A stretch of DNA of 64,000 bases from Streptomyces sp. NRRL B-3428 (GCA_000721375.1 JOGW01000025.1:35918-99917), one strand, 5' to 3'. Numbered from the stretch's first letter, positions 53,785-63,146 are shown. The notes: generated by a model not told the origin, from the letters alone. A program made the numbers and translations.

Positions 53785-55206
53785 TCAGCCCGCCGCAGGC
53801 GAACCCGCACCCCCACCGGCCCGCACCTCATCCCGCTCCCCAACCAACGGCAACGGCTCAGAAGCGGAGAGCGCAGGGTCATCCACCCGAAACGTCCGCA
53901 CACGCCCAGGCTCCGACCCCGGCGTCTCGAACCGCACAGTCACCCGCCCGACCCCACTCCCCTGCACCCACCCGGGCCCGAACTCGGCATGCCGCACATC
54001 ATGCCCGGCATGCCACCGCCGCTCGGCAGCTTCCTCCTCGACGTCCCCGTCCCCCGACGGCACCACCTCGGCACCGACCTCCTCCTCCGCCACCTCAGGC
54101 TCCCCCTCCGAGCTGCCGGCAGCCGCAGCCGCTGCCGCCGCCTGAGCAAACAGATCCTCCTGCGTGTAATCCGCCAGCCCACTCACCCCGACCCCGAGCA
54201 GCCGCACCCCACCGGTCGTGTCCACCGACTCGAGCAACCGCGCCGCAGCCTCCCGAACCACCCCCGGATCATCCGTCGGCCCCCGCAACGTCTCCGACCG
54301 CGTCAGCGTCGAGAAGTCGTACCGCCGCACCTTCAGCACCACGGTCCGCCCCGAGTGCCCACCACCCCGCAGACGCTGTACACACCTCTCCGCCAGCCGG
54401 TCCACCTCCAGCCGCACCCGCACCCGGTCATGGATGTCGACGTCGAAGGTGTCCTCCACGGACACGGACTTGGTCTCTCGCTCGGCCACCACCGGCCGCT
54501 CGTCGACCGCTAGCGCCATCGTGTACAGATGCCCGCCGTGCGCCTTCCCGAGCAGCCGTACGAGCTCGTCCTCGCCGGCCTCGGCGATCTCCCCGACCGT
54601 GTTGATCCCGGCCCGCCTGAGGTGATCCCCGGTCGCCGGCCCGACCCCCGGAAGAATCCGCACGGACTTCTCGGCGAGCAGCGCCCGCTCCGTCCCCGGC
54701 TCGATCAGCCAGAGCCCGTCCGGCTTGGCCTCCTCCGAAGCGATCTTCGCCAGCATCTTGGACGCGGCGAGCCCGACCGACCCCGTCAGCCCGGTGACGG
54801 CCCGTATGTCGGTCCTCAGCCGCCGCCCCACGGCCTCCGCGGAAGCGGCGTCCCACGCCACCCCACCCGCCTCCAGGTCCACGAAGGCCTCATCGAGGCT
54901 CAGCGGCTCCACCAGCGGCGACAGCTCCCTGAGCAGCCCCATGACCTGGTCGCTGATCTCCCGGTACAGCCCGAACCTCGGCACCAGGTACGCCGCGTTC
55001 GGCGCGAGCCGCCGCGCCTGCCCCATCGGCATCGCCGAGTGCACCCCGAACCGCCGCGCCTCGTACGAGGCGGTGGCCACCACCCCCCGAGGCCCGAGCC
55101 CACCCACGATCACGGCCTTCCCGCGCAGGCTCGGCTTGGACGCCTGCTCCGCCGAGGCGTAGAAGGCATCCATGTCGAGATGCAGGATGGTGGGCGCGGC
55201 TCTCAC
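53785..55206 (-). CDS. dinB: DNA polymerase IV with C-terminal Tudor-like extension
   Basis: A 473-residue Y-family translesion polymerase. Catalytic motifs are ILHLDMDAFYASAEQ and PLSLDEAFVDLEAG, with VGLAASKMLAKIASEEAKPD as the thumb region and RRYDFSTLTRSETL in the little finger. A clamp-binding motif QEDLF lies near residue 360. Beyond it an acidic linker leads to a C-terminal segment, GHDVRHAEFGPGWVQGSGVG and RVTVRFETPG. This resembles the Tudor-like C-terminus of UvrD/PcrA and is absent from E. coli DinB. GTG 55206 start. It is downstream of the McdR-like regulator with a hairpin between them. Confidence 0.93.
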   Translation of the reverse strand: MRAAPTILHLDMDAFYASAEQASKPSLRGKAVIVGGLGPRGVVATASYEARRFGVHSAMPMGQARRLAPNAAYLVPRFGLYREISDQVMGLLRELSPLVEPLSLDEAFVDLEAGGVAWDAASAEAVGRRLRTDIRAVTGLTGSVGLAASKMLAKIASEEAKPDGLWLIEPGTERALLAEKSVRILPGVGPATGDHLRRAGINTVGEIAEAGEDELVRLLGKAHGGHLYTMALAVDERPVVAERETKSVSVEDTFDVDIHDRVRVRLEVDRLAERCVQRLRGGGHSGRTVVLKVRRYDFSTLTRSETLRGPTDDPGVVREAAARLLESVDTTGGVRLLGVGVSGLADYTQEDLFAQAAAAAAAAGSSEGEPEVAEEEVGAEVVPSGDGDVEEEAAERRWHAGHDVRHAEFGPGWVQGSGVGRVTVRFETPGSEPGRVRTFRVDDPALSASEPLPLVGERDEVRAGGGAGSPAAG

Positions 55207-55236
55207 AGCCCCGATGCTGCCCTACGCCACTGACAA

Positions 55237-55260
55237 CGGCCCCGACATCCGCCGGGGCCG
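55237..55260 (-). terminator. Terminator between the MerR-type gene and dinB
   Basis: CGGCCCC (55237-55243) and GGGGCCG (55254-55260) form a 7-bp stem with a 10-base loop. Confidence 0.5.
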
Positions 55261-55286
55261 CGCGTCAGAACAGACAGGGAGGCACC

Positions 55287-55925
55287 TCAGACGGCGCGAT
55301 TACCCCGCCGCCGAGCCAACTCATCCGCGGGATTGTGCCCGATGAGCGTCTCGCCGGTATCGACCCGCTCCCCGTGCAACTGCGCCAGCGCGGTCTCCAC
55401 GTCACGCCATACGACGCCCACGGCGATCCCGAAGATCCCCTGACCGCCCTGGAGCAGATCGACGACCTCGTCGGGCGAGGTGCACTCGTACACCGTCGCA
55501 CCGTCGCTCATCAGCGTCATACGGTCCAGGTCCGCGAATCCGCGCTCACGCAGATGCTGCACGGTGGTGCGGATGTTCTGCAGCGAGACCCCGGTATCCA
55601 GGAACCGCTTCACGATCTTCAGAACGACAACGTCCCGGAAGCTGTAGAGCCGCTGCGTCCCCGAACCGAACGCGGAACGCACACTCGGCTCCACAAGGCC
55701 CGTACGCGCCCAGTAGTCCAGCTGCCTGTAGGTGATCCCCGCCGCCGCACACGCGGTGGGCCCGCGGTAGCCGACCTCGTCGGCCTGCGCACCGGCGTTC
55801 CCGAGCGCTGCCGCCGGCCGCTGCACGGAGTGCTCGGACCCGCTGCTGTGGAGCGGATACGGCCCGCCCTCCCCCAGACGTCGTCCGGGGGCACCCCCAG
55901 CCGTACCGTCGCCGCTGCTTCTCAC
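55287..55925 (-). CDS. MerR family regulator (Rv1830/McdR-like)
   Basis: A 212-residue MerR regulator. The winged helix is GITYRQLDYWARTGLVEPSV with RLYSFRDVVVLKIVKRFLDT. The C-terminal part ECTSPDEVVDLLQGGQGIFG is as in the actinobacterial family that includes M. tuberculosis Rv1830, linked to growth control. GTG 55925 has GGAGG five bases upstream. An N-terminal low-complexity stretch (residues about 6-20) is encoded by a common Streptomyces CCCCCAG repeat. A palindrome sits upstream at 55994-56011. Confidence 0.85.
   Translation of the reverse strand: MRSSGDGTAGGAPGRRLGEGGPYPLHSSGSEHSVQRPAAALGNAGAQADEVGYRGPTACAAAGITYRQLDYWARTGLVEPSVRSAFGSGTQRLYSFRDVVVLKIVKRFLDTGVSLQNIRTTVQHLRERGFADLDRMTLMSDGATVYECTSPDEVVDLLQGGQGIFGIAVGVVWRDVETALAQLHGERVDTGETLIGHNPADELARRRGNRAV
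55869..55900. repeat. Streptomyces CCCCCAG/GGGGG hairpin repeat inside a coding region
   Basis: CTCCCCCAGACGTCGTCCGG at 55869-55888 followed by GGGCACCCCCAG. This short repeat is normally intergenic in Streptomyces; here it lies in frame near the 5' end of the McdR-like gene. Confidence 0.6.
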
Positions 55926-55993
55926 GTCGGCCTCCGTCCTTGACCTGCCTTCTCGACGGTAGGCAGTACCCAGGAGCACGTCAACGAACGCCA

Positions 55994-56011
55994 CACTCGG
56001 CACGCCGAGTG
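55994..56011. promoter_or_regulatory. 18-bp palindrome upstream of the MerR-type gene
   Basis: CACTCGGC-AC-GCCGAGTG is a perfect dyad 69-86 bases before the GTG. An AT-rich TGATTATC lies next to it on the minus strand as a possible -10. This geometry fits autoregulation by a MerR dimer. Confidence 0.5.
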
Positions 56012-56097
56012 ATAATCACCCGAAGTGTGGTTTGACCCGCCTCGTCGCGTGGAACGGCTTGTCGGATGTCCACTTGGTCCCGCTGAAACGCGCGGCC

Positions 56098-56571
56098 TCA
56101 CTGACTGTTCGTACCGAAGTCCTCGGGCGAGATCTGGTCGAGGAACTCGCGGAACTTCTCGACCTCGTCCTCCTGCTCGTCCGGAATCGCGATCCCCGCG
56201 TCGTCGAGGACGCCGTCGCTGCCGTAGATCGGCGTTCCGGTCCGCAGGGCGAGCGCTATGGCGTCCGAGGGGCGTGCGCTGACCTCGACCCCACTCGCGA
56301 AGACCAGCTCCGCGTAGAAGACACCTTCCCGCAGGTCGGTGATGCGCACTTCTGTGAGCTCCTGGCCCACAGCCTCCAGCACGTCCTTGAAAAGGTCATG
56401 CGTCAGCGGCCGTGCGGGGGCCATGCCCTGCTGAGCGAAGGCGATCGCAGTCGCCTCCCCTGGACCGATCCAGATGGGGAGGTAGCGGTCGCCCCCCACT
56501 TCACGCAGGAGCACGATCGGTTGGTTGGAGGGCATTTCGACCCGGACACCGACAACGTCGAGCTCATTCAC
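56098..56571 (-). CDS. Bifunctional nuclease family protein (DUF151)
   Basis: A 157-residue protein of the DUF151 family. It begins NELDVVGVRVEMPSNQPIVL, has GEATAIAFAQQGMAPARPLT, and FASGVEVSARPSDAIALALR as the conserved core. Plant and actinobacterial homologues have been reported as DNase/RNase. The start is GTG 56571. It is part of the garA-ftsR-DUF151 gene string seen across actinobacteria (M. tuberculosis Rv1827-Rv1829). The C-terminal 20 residues are acidic. Confidence 0.9.
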   Translation of the reverse strand: MNELDVVGVRVEMPSNQPIVLLREVGGDRYLPIWIGPGEATAIAFAQQGMAPARPLTHDLFKDVLEAVGQELTEVRITDLREGVFYAELVFASGVEVSARPSDAIALALRTGTPIYGSDGVLDDAGIAIPDEQEDEVEKFREFLDQISPEDFGTNSQ

Positions 56572-56624
56572 ACAGCAACCCTAGGACCTGCCCGGCCGGT
56601 TTGGGTAGTCGGGCACCCTCCGAG

Positions 56625-57377
56625 TCAGTACGGACGTACCCTGAGCGCCGATTGCACGAGCGCCGCATGGAGCTTGATCGTGAGCGCCGCGAGTTCCTTC
56701 GTACGGGCTTCCGCATGGGTCCTGGTCTGCGGATTACGGTGCCGGCGCAGGGGCGCCACCACCTGGTCGACCAGGCCTGCCTCACGCTCCGCGGAGGCCT
56801 TCATGGCCCGCAGATGCCTCGGTTCGATTCCGGAACTTCCCAGTTCGATCACGAGCTGCGCGATCTGTACGGCCTCGGCGTCGTAGTCGCCCTCGGCGGA
56901 GGGCACGATCAGCCCGTACGACTCCCACTCGTCGAGCTGGTCCGCATCGACCTGGGCGGCGGCGAGCAGCGCCGCACGGCCGATCCGGCCCACGGCGGGC
57001 TGATCGACGGGCAGCTCGACGCCCCACGCAAGATCCTCGTCGGAGGTCCGCTGCTGGCCCATCTGAGCCGCTGACAGCTGTTCTCCGCGCTCCAGGGCGT
57101 CCAGGTGCTCCCGGATGACCTTGAGCGGCAGATAGTGGTCACGCTGCATCCGCAGCACCTGAGCGAGGCGCTCGACGTCCAGATCGCTGAACTTCCGATA
57201 GCCGGACGGTGTGCGCTGCGGCTCCACCAGACCCTCGGACTCCAGAAAACGGATCTTCGAGATGGTGACCTCGGGAAACTCCTCGCGCAGCAGGTTGAGG
57301 ACCTGTCCGATGCTGACGAGCCCGCCTTCCGCGGTGGCGGTGCCGTTTCCGGCACCGCCCCTCGGTGTGTGAAGCAT
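56625..57377 (-). CDS. ftsR: MerR-type regulator FtsR
   Basis: A 250-residue MerR-like protein. The DNA-binding region is VSIGQVLNLLREEFPEVTIS, then KIRFLESEGLVEPQRTPSGY, and a second helical region is GIEPRHLRAMKASAEREAGL. The adjacent-gene homologue in Corynebacterium, FtsR, activates ftsZ. ATG 57377 has GGGAAGG upstream and lies 17 bases after the garA stop, so the two are cotranscribed. Regulation of cell division in Streptomyces by this protein is inferred from family and position. Confidence 0.85.
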   Translation of the reverse strand: MLHTPRGGAGNGTATAEGGLVSIGQVLNLLREEFPEVTISKIRFLESEGLVEPQRTPSGYRKFSDLDVERLAQVLRMQRDHYLPLKVIREHLDALERGEQLSAAQMGQQRTSDEDLAWGVELPVDQPAVGRIGRAALLAAAQVDADQLDEWESYGLIVPSAEGDYDAEAVQIAQLVIELGSSGIEPRHLRAMKASAEREAGLVDQVVAPLRRHRNPQTRTHAEARTKELAALTIKLHAALVQSALRVRPY

Positions 57378-57394
57378 GGGCCTTCCCTGGAAGG

Positions 57395-58237
57395 TCAGAC
57401 GGCCCGCTGGCTCGCATAGAAGACCAGACGGTACTTGCCGATCTGCACCTCGTCGCCGTTGTTGAGCGGCACCGCGTCGATGCGCTCCCGGTTGACGTAG
57501 GTGCCGTTGAGGCTGCCCACGTCGGAGACGGTGAAGATACCGTCCGCACCGCGACGGAACTCCACGTGACGACGCGACACGGTCACGTCGTCGAGGAAGA
57601 TGTCGCTCTGCGGATGGCGGCCCGCGGTGGTCAGTTCACCGTCGAGCAGGAAGCGGCTGCCCGAGTTGGGACCGCGACGCACGACGAGCAGCGCCGAACC
57701 GAGCGGCAGCGCGTCGACGGCGGCCTGCGCCTCCGGGGAGAGACCTGGCGTCGGGGTCTGCCCCGTCACCTCGGCCTCGTACGCCTCGATTCCCGAGATC
57801 GAGATGGTCGAGGTCGTCTCGGAAGGGCGCTCACCACCGGCAGCCCGAAGGGGCGCACCGCAGTTGGAGCAGAACCGGCTGGCCTCGGCGTTCCGGTTGC
57901 CGCACCTCGTACACACCAGGGCCGACATGGACGGATCCTCCTGCCGCGGGTGCCCCGCGGGGGCGTGGGACGCATACGGGCCGGCGCCGAACTCTCCACC
58001 CGCACTTGAGGTTGATGGTTCCGAGAAACCTATGCCGCCGGGAGCAGCAGGGTCAACAGAAGGCGCGCCCGGAGCGCCCGAAATGTCACCGCCGGGGCCG
58101 CCCAGCTGATCGCGGAACAGCGGACGTTCGCCGCTCTGGCCCTCAGGCTCACCACCATGGCGCGGAGCCCGGTGCCGGGCGGTGTTGCCGCCGTCTTCAC
58201 GCGAGCCCCTGCCGAACAACTTCTGAAACAACTTCAC
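57395..58237 (-). CDS. garA: FHA-domain protein GarA-like with zinc ribbon
   Basis: A 280-residue protein (GTG 58237 behind AAGGGGA). Order of parts: disordered N-terminus (residues 1-103), zinc ribbon CTRCGNRNAEASRFCSNCG at about 109-127, phospho-acceptor motif ETTS at 140-143, FHA domain from about 181 to the end (RHPQSDIFLDDVTVSRRHVE, then GSLNGTYVNRERIDAVPLNN). Mycobacterial GarA is phosphorylated by PknB/PknG at ETTS and switches glutamate metabolism enzymes. An internal ATG at residue 104 has AGGAGG upstream and could give a 177-residue form. It is the first gene of the garA-ftsR-DUF151 operon. Confidence 0.9.
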   Translation of the reverse strand: MKLFQKLFGRGSREDGGNTARHRAPRHGGEPEGQSGERPLFRDQLGGPGGDISGAPGAPSVDPAAPGGIGFSEPSTSSAGGEFGAGPYASHAPAGHPRQEDPSMSALVCTRCGNRNAEASRFCSNCGAPLRAAGGERPSETTSTISISGIEAYEAEVTGQTPTPGLSPEAQAAVDALPLGSALLVVRRGPNSGSRFLLDGELTTAGRHPQSDIFLDDVTVSRRHVEFRRGADGIFTVSDVGSLNGTYVNRERIDAVPLNNGDEVQIGKYRLVFYASQRAV

Positions 58238-58436
58238 GGGCGATTCCCCTTGACCGAAACAGACCCGCCCGTGGGGCAGGACGAACCCTGGCTGCTCACA
58301 CCTGCGTACATCGGTGACGCAGACACCTTCACAACGTCCGCAACCTCCGGACAGTTTCCACCACGCGACACCCTTCCGGTGCGCCGACCCCCCGCAACCT
58401 CATGCCCTGGCTTGTGGTCTGTGACACGCAACCGCC

Positions 58437-59213
58437 TCACCGAGAGGACGACCGAGCGTAGTCAGGGCGATTCGCGCGTCGCAAGGCATCCACGACGATC
58501 TTCTCGGCGCGTGCCACCTCCACCGTGGCCTGCTCCTTCTCCAGCGTCTGCACGACTCCTCCAGGGATGTTCAGAGCGGGTTCCAGGTCCTGCGCCTTGC
58601 CGATCACCTTGAAGCGGTACGGCGAGGAGATGGCGCGTCCGTCGACCTCCACGCCACCGGACCCGTCCGTGAGGTAGGTGTTCGCCACCACCCGCACATC
58701 GTTGATCTGGATCGCCTCGGCACCCGCCGCCCGCAACTCCTGGATCGCGTCGAGCAGCATGTCCGCCTCGACCGTTTTCTTGCTGTCGGTCACGGTCAGG
58801 GTGATGCCGGGCCCTTCGGCCGCCACCGTCCCTGCGAGCACCCCGAGTTGCCGCTCCTTCTCCACCGTCTGCTTGCGCGCCTCTTCGGCCTGGTCCGAGC
58901 TGTTCTCCAGCTCGGTCCGCTGATCGTCGAGACGCTGCTTCTCGTCCTCAAGACGCTGGCTGCGGTCGTCGAGTTCATCGAGAATGCGCACAAGATCTTC
59001 CTGACGCGCTCCGCGCAGTGCGCTGCTCTCGCTGTTCGACCGCACCTGGATCGCGAGTCCCAGGCCCAGGACGAACAGCAACAACGCCACGATCAGCTGC
59101 GCCCGCGACACCTTCGGCGGCCACAGACTCCGCAACAGCCGCTGCCTGCCGGTGACTTCCGGCTCGGGCGATTCATCCGGTACGGGGGTTCCCTCGGCGT
59201 TCATCGGCCTCAC
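58437..59213 (-). CDS. DUF881 membrane protein
   Basis: A 258-residue protein anchored by one helix (AQLIVALLLFVLGLGLAIQV) near the N-terminus. A long coiled coil follows (residues about 75-120: LDELDDRSQRLEDEKQRLDD onward), then the DUF881 domain, GPGITLTVTDSKKTVEADML and AGAEAIQINDVRVVA. GTG 59213 overlaps the stop of the sbp gene (GTGA). The extracytoplasmic domain is of unknown function but belongs to the DUF881-Sbp-DUF881 set conserved in actinobacteria. Confidence 0.88.
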   Translation of the reverse strand: MRPMNAEGTPVPDESPEPEVTGRQRLLRSLWPPKVSRAQLIVALLLFVLGLGLAIQVRSNSESSALRGARQEDLVRILDELDDRSQRLEDEKQRLDDQRTELENSSDQAEEARKQTVEKERQLGVLAGTVAAEGPGITLTVTDSKKTVEADMLLDAIQELRAAGAEAIQINDVRVVANTYLTDGSGGVEVDGRAISSPYRFKVIGKAQDLEPALNIPGGVVQTLEKEQATVEVARAEKIVVDALRRANRPDYARSSSR

Positions 59214-59542
59214 GCCCGGAAGACGTGGCGGCGGATGGCCGCCGCGTTGGAGAAGATCCGGATACCGAGCACGACGACCACACCGGTCGAAAGCTGCGCT
59301 CCGACGCCCAGCTTGTCACCGAGGAACACGATCAGCGCGGCGACCACGACATTGGACAGGAACGACACGACGAAGACCTTGTCGTCGAAGATGCCGTCGA
59401 GCATCGCGCGAAGCCCTCCGAACACAGCGTCGAGCGCGGCGACCACCGCGATCGGGAGATACGGCTCCACCACTGCGGGCACCTCGGGCCGGACGAAGAG
59501 TCCGACGACGACGCCCACGACGAGGCCCAGTACGGCGATCAC
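59210..59542 (-). CDS. sbp: Small basic protein (DUF1290)
   Basis: A 110-residue membrane protein starting at GTG 59542 behind GGGAAGGG. It has hydrophobic segments IAVLGLVVGVVVGLFV, YLPIAVVAALDAVFGGL and FVVSFLSNVVVAALIVFLGD. It is the classical DUF1290 protein found next to division genes in Gram-positive bacteria. Its start overlaps the stop of the upstream DUF881 gene (GTGA) and its stop overlaps the next, so all three are translationally coupled. Confidence 0.9.
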   Translation of the reverse strand: MIAVLGLVVGVVVGLFVRPEVPAVVEPYLPIAVVAALDAVFGGLRAMLDGIFDDKVFVVSFLSNVVVAALIVFLGDKLGVGAQLSTGVVVVLGIRIFSNAAAIRRHVFRA

Positions 59543-60429
59543 GATGTGCCCTTCCCTGCTTTCGGCTGTGCGGTTCGTACGATCAGACTCGGCGCGGCCG
59601 GCAACTTCAGCTCGTCCTCGATGGACATGTCCGCCTTGATCCCGAAGTTCTCTTCCAGGGCGCGCAGATACAGACCGTCCGCGCTGCTGTTGAACTTGGT
59701 GCTCAGCCGCTTTCCGTTGCCGATGGCCAGCACGGTGTACGGGGGCACCAGGGGCTTGTTGTCGACCAGTATGGCGTCGCCCGCGGCCCTGATCGCCGAC
59801 AGAGCCGTCAGCCGCTGTCCGTTGATCGAGACGGCCTCGGCACCGGACGCCCACAGCCCGTTGACGACCTGCTGCATGTCCCGGTCGCGCAGCCGGCCGT
59901 TGTCGGAGAAACCCGTCTCACCGCGCGGCCCGTCGCCGCCCTCACCGTCACCGTCGGCGTCGTCCACCACGAGTTTCACACCGGGGCCGGTCACTTCGGT
60001 GTCCCCCGCGAGCAGGGACACCAACTCGGCCTGCTCGCTGCTGTCTTCGTCCAGGGCCTGACTGCGGCGGAGGTCGACGTCGTCACGCAGAGCGTCGACC
60101 TCGTCCTCCAGCTTGTCGGCGGCGGAGGACTCGCGCTCGATGCGATCGATGAGCTCCTGGCGCTCCTTGGCGAGCACCGGAGCCGCGTGCCTCGCCTCCG
60201 CGGCCCCCACCGTCACCACGAGGGCCGCCAGCACGAGCCCGGCCGCAAGGCCGAGCTTCGCGCGCAGGGTACGAGGCATTCCGCCTTCGCCCCGCACCTG
60301 CTTACGGGCCGCCGCCTCCGCGTAACCGTCGTCGAGGCTGTGGTCCATCACGTTGGTCAGCAGCGACATCGAAGCGTCAAGGCGCGGGGGTCGCGAATCG
60401 GTGCTCCGAACGGGGGGCTGCTGCGGCAT
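59539..60429 (-). CDS. DUF881 membrane protein
   Basis: A 296-residue protein (ATG 60429; ATG 60438 also possible). After a cytoplasmic head with RPPRLDASMSLLTNVMDHSL comes one membrane helix, LGLAAGLVLAALVVTVGAAE. A coiled coil follows (LIDRIERESSAADKLEDEVD) and then the DUF881 domain (GPGVKLVVDDADGDGEGGD, EAVSINGQRLTALSAIRAAG). It is the first gene of the coupled DUF881-Sbp-DUF881 operon. A strong hairpin separates it from the upstream nucleotidyltransferase gene. Confidence 0.88.
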   Translation of the reverse strand: MPQQPPVRSTDSRPPRLDASMSLLTNVMDHSLDDGYAEAAARKQVRGEGGMPRTLRAKLGLAAGLVLAALVVTVGAAEARHAAPVLAKERQELIDRIERESSAADKLEDEVDALRDDVDLRRSQALDEDSSEQAELVSLLAGDTEVTGPGVKLVVDDADGDGEGGDGPRGETGFSDNGRLRDRDMQQVVNGLWASGAEAVSINGQRLTALSAIRAAGDAILVDNKPLVPPYTVLAIGNGKRLSTKFNSSADGLYLRALEENFGIKADMSIEDELKLPAAPSLIVRTAQPKAGKGTS

Positions 60430-60479
60430 GCCGCACATCGTCGCACGTCGCGCCCCGTACCTCCGAATGGCCCCACCGG

Positions 60480-60516
60480 CGCGCCGGGCCACGGCGAACT
60501 GCCGGGGCCCGGCGCG
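60480..60516 (-). terminator. Terminator after the nucleotidyltransferase gene
   Basis: CGCGCCGGGCC (60480-60490) and GGCCCGGCGCG (60506-60516) form a perfect 11-bp stem, with CGGC/GCCG continuing inside. Confidence 0.75.
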
Positions 60517-60524
60517 CGGTCGGA

Positions 60525-63020
60525 TCAGCGTCCCGCGCTGTCCACCACCGCGGACCATTCGTCGAGCAACGCCTGCGCGGAGGCGTCGTCGGGCCCCTCC
60601 GCCCACAGGTGGGTCACGGCCTCCGCCGGGTCCGGAAGCACCATCACCCAGCGGCCGTCGGCCTCGACCACCCGCACGCCGTCGATGGTGTCGACAGACC
60701 GCTCACCGGCCTCCTCCACCACCCGGCGCATGACCAGTCCCTTGACCGCCCACGGAGTCGCCAGATCCCGCTTGAGCACATGCGCGCGCGGAATGCGGGC
60801 ATCGATCTGGCTGAGCGTGAGCTGCGTACGCGCGACAAGACCGATGAGCCGTACGAACGCCGCCGTACCGTCGAAGACGCTGCTGAACTCCGGCACGATG
60901 AAACCGCCACGGCCATCGCCGCCGAAGATCGTCGCCTCGTTGCGACCGACCCGCGTGAGGTCGTCGGGCGAGGTGGTCGTCCAGTCCACCTGAGTTCCGT
61001 GATAAGCGGCCACTTGCTCGGCGATACGGGTAGTGGTGACCGGAAGCGCCACCCGACCACTGCGCCGCTCGGCCGCCACCAGATCCAGCATCACCAGCAG
61101 AGCGCGGTCGTCCTCGACGATCCGCCCCTTCTCGTCCACCAGCGACAGCCGCTCGCCCACCGGGTCGAACCGCACACCGAACGCGGCCCGAGCCGACGCC
61201 ACAATCTCACCGAGCCGCACAAGACCCGACCGTCGCGCATCGGCGGTCTCGGTAGGACGCGACTCGTCAAGACCCAGGTTGATGGTCAGCGCATCGACCC
61301 CGAGCCGCCCGAGCAGACTCGGCAGCACAAGCCCCGCGCTGCCGTTCGAGGCGTCGACGACCACCTTGAGCTCGGACTCGGCGATCCCGTTGGTGTCGAC
61401 ATTGCGCAACAGCGAGCCCGTGTACGAGTCGTACACGCTCGACGGGAAGTGCAGGTCCCCGATCTCCCCGGGAAAGGCCCGCCGGTACTCCTGCCGTGCG
61501 TAGACACGGTCGAGCTTGCGCTGCCCCGCCTGCGAGAGGTCCGCACCGCGCCCGTCGAAGAACATGATGTCGACGGAGTCAGGCACGCCAGGTGTCGTAC
61601 GGATCATGATGCCGCCGGCGCTGCCCCGTGCGGTCTGCTGCCTTGCCACCGGCAGCGGCACGTTCTCCAGATCCCGTACGTCGATGGCGCTCGCCTGCAG
61701 CGCCGAAATCACCGCCCGCTTCAGCGCCCGTGCACCTCGCGAATGGTCACGCGCCGTGGTGACGGTCGAACCCTTCTTCAGCGTCGTGGCGTACGCACCT
61801 GCCAGCCGTACGGCCAGCTCGGGTGTGATCTCGACGTTGAGGATCCCGGACACCCCACGGGCGCCGAACAGATGGGCCTGCCCCCTGGACTCCCAGATCA
61901 CCGAGGTGTTGACGAAGGCTCCGGCCTCGATCGTCTTGAAGGGATAGACGCGTACGTTCCCCTGAACAATCGATTCCTCACCCACGAGGCACTCGTCACC
62001 GATGACAGCCCCGTCCTCGATCCGCGCGGCTCGCATGACGTCGGTGTTCTTGCCGACCACACAACCGCGCAGATTGCTGTGCGGACCGATGTAGACGTTG
62101 TCGTGCACGACGGCACGATGCAGAAACGCCCCGGTCTTCACGACCACGTTCGACCCGATGACGGTGTGCTCGCGGATCTCGACATCGGCCTCGACCTTGG
62201 CGTAGTCACCGATGAACAGCGGACCTCGCAGCACCGCATCGGGATGCACGTCGGCGCCCTCCGCGACCCACACACCGGGCGAGATCTCGAAGCCGTCGAT
62301 CTCGACCTCGACCTTGCCCTCAAGGACGTCGGCCTGCGCCTTCACATAGCTCTCGTGAGTGCCGACGTCCTCCCAGTACCCCTCGGCGACAAACCCGTAG
62401 ATGGGCTTGCCCTCCTTCATGAGCTGCGGGAAGACATCCCCCGACCAGTCGACCGGAACATCCGCCTCGACGTAGTCGAACACCTCGGGTTCCATGACAT
62501 AGATGCCCGTGTTGACGGTGTCCGAGAAGACCTGCCCCCAGGTCGGCTTCTCCAGGAAGCGCTCGACCTTTCCTTCCTCGTCGACGATCGTGATGCCGAA
62601 TTCGAGGGGATTGGGTACGCGCGTCAGACAGACGGTGACGAGCGCACCCTTTTCCTTGTGGAAATTTATGAGCTCGGTGAGGTCGAAGTCCGTGAGCGCG
62701 TCACCCGAGATGACAAGAAACGCATCATCCTTGAGCGCGTCCTCGGCGTTCTTTACGCTCCCTGCCGTGCCGAGTGGCTTCTCCTCGTTGGCATAGGTGA
62801 GCTCCATTCCGAGCTCTTCCCCGTCTCCGAAATAATTCCGCACCAATGAGGCGAGGAATTGCACGGTGACGACGGTTTCGTTCAGCCCATGCCGCTTGAG
62901 CAGCCGTAGCACATGCTCCATGATGGGCCGATTGGCCACAGGCAGAAGCGGCTTGGGCATACTCGAGGTCATGGGGCGAAGGCGTGTGCCTTCGCCTCCA
63001 GCCATCACGACGGCCTTCAT
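60525..63020 (-). CDS. Mannose-1-phosphate guanylyltransferase-like / degenerate phosphomannomutase fusion
   Basis: An 831-residue fusion. Residues about 1-240 form a nucleotidyltransferase ([54 protein letters not shown]). Residues about 250-370 form a left-handed beta-helix of hexapeptide repeats ([20 protein letters not shown]). The remainder is phosphohexomutase-like ([20 protein letters not shown] region near the end). The mutase active loop, normally TASHNP, is absent: the corresponding region reads [16 protein letters not shown], so the second half is likely non-catalytic or regulatory. It presumably makes GDP-mannose or a related sugar nucleotide for envelope glycans. ATG 63020 follows AAGGAGGA. 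Confidence 0.85.
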   Translation of the reverse strand: MKAVVMAGGEGTRLRPMTSSMPKPLLPVANRPIMEHVLRLLKRHGLNETVVTVQFLASLVRNYFGDGEELGMELTYANEEKPLGTAGSVKNAEDALKDDAFLVISGDALTDFDLTELINFHKEKGALVTVCLTRVPNPLEFGITIVDEEGKVERFLEKPTWGQVFSDTVNTGIYVMEPEVFDYVEADVPVDWSGDVFPQLMKEGKPIYGFVAEGYWEDVGTHESYVKAQADVLEGKVEVEIDGFEISPGVWVAEGADVHPDAVLRGPLFIGDYAKVEADVEIREHTVIGSNVVVKTGAFLHRAVVHDNVYIGPHSNLRGCVVGKNTDVMRAARIEDGAVIGDECLVGEESIVQGNVRVYPFKTIEAGAFVNTSVIWESRGQAHLFGARGVSGILNVEITPELAVRLAGAYATTLKKGSTVTTARDHSRGARALKRAVISALQASAIDVRDLENVPLPVARQQTARGSAGGIMIRTTPGVPDSVDIMFFDGRGADLSQAGQRKLDRVYARQEYRRAFPGEIGDLHFPSSVYDSYTGSLLRNVDTNGIAESELKVVVDASNGSAGLVLPSLLGRLGVDALTINLGLDESRPTETADARRSGLVRLGEIVASARAAFGVRFDPVGERLSLVDEKGRIVEDDRALLVMLDLVAAERRSGRVALPVTTTRIAEQVAAYHGTQVDWTTTSPDDLTRVGRNEATIFGGDGRGGFIVPEFSSVFDGTAAFVRLIGLVARTQLTLSQIDARIPRAHVLKRDLATPWAVKGLVMRRVVEEAGERSVDTIDGVRVVEADGRWVMVLPDPAEAVTHLWAEGPDDASAQALLDEWSAVVDSAGR

Positions 63021-63146
63021 GTCGGAAGCGTCCTCCTTGAGAGACGACGGTTTACCGACTCAGCCCGTCCAAAACGACCACTCAGGTCGGTCGGACGCGG
63101 TGCGGGCGCACCAGCCGCTGCACAGCGCCACCGGAATCCGGCGGGC

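Noticed and set aside
60609..62849. 746-codon plus-strand frame
   Set aside because: Antisense shadow of the nucleotidyltransferase/mutase fusion gene.
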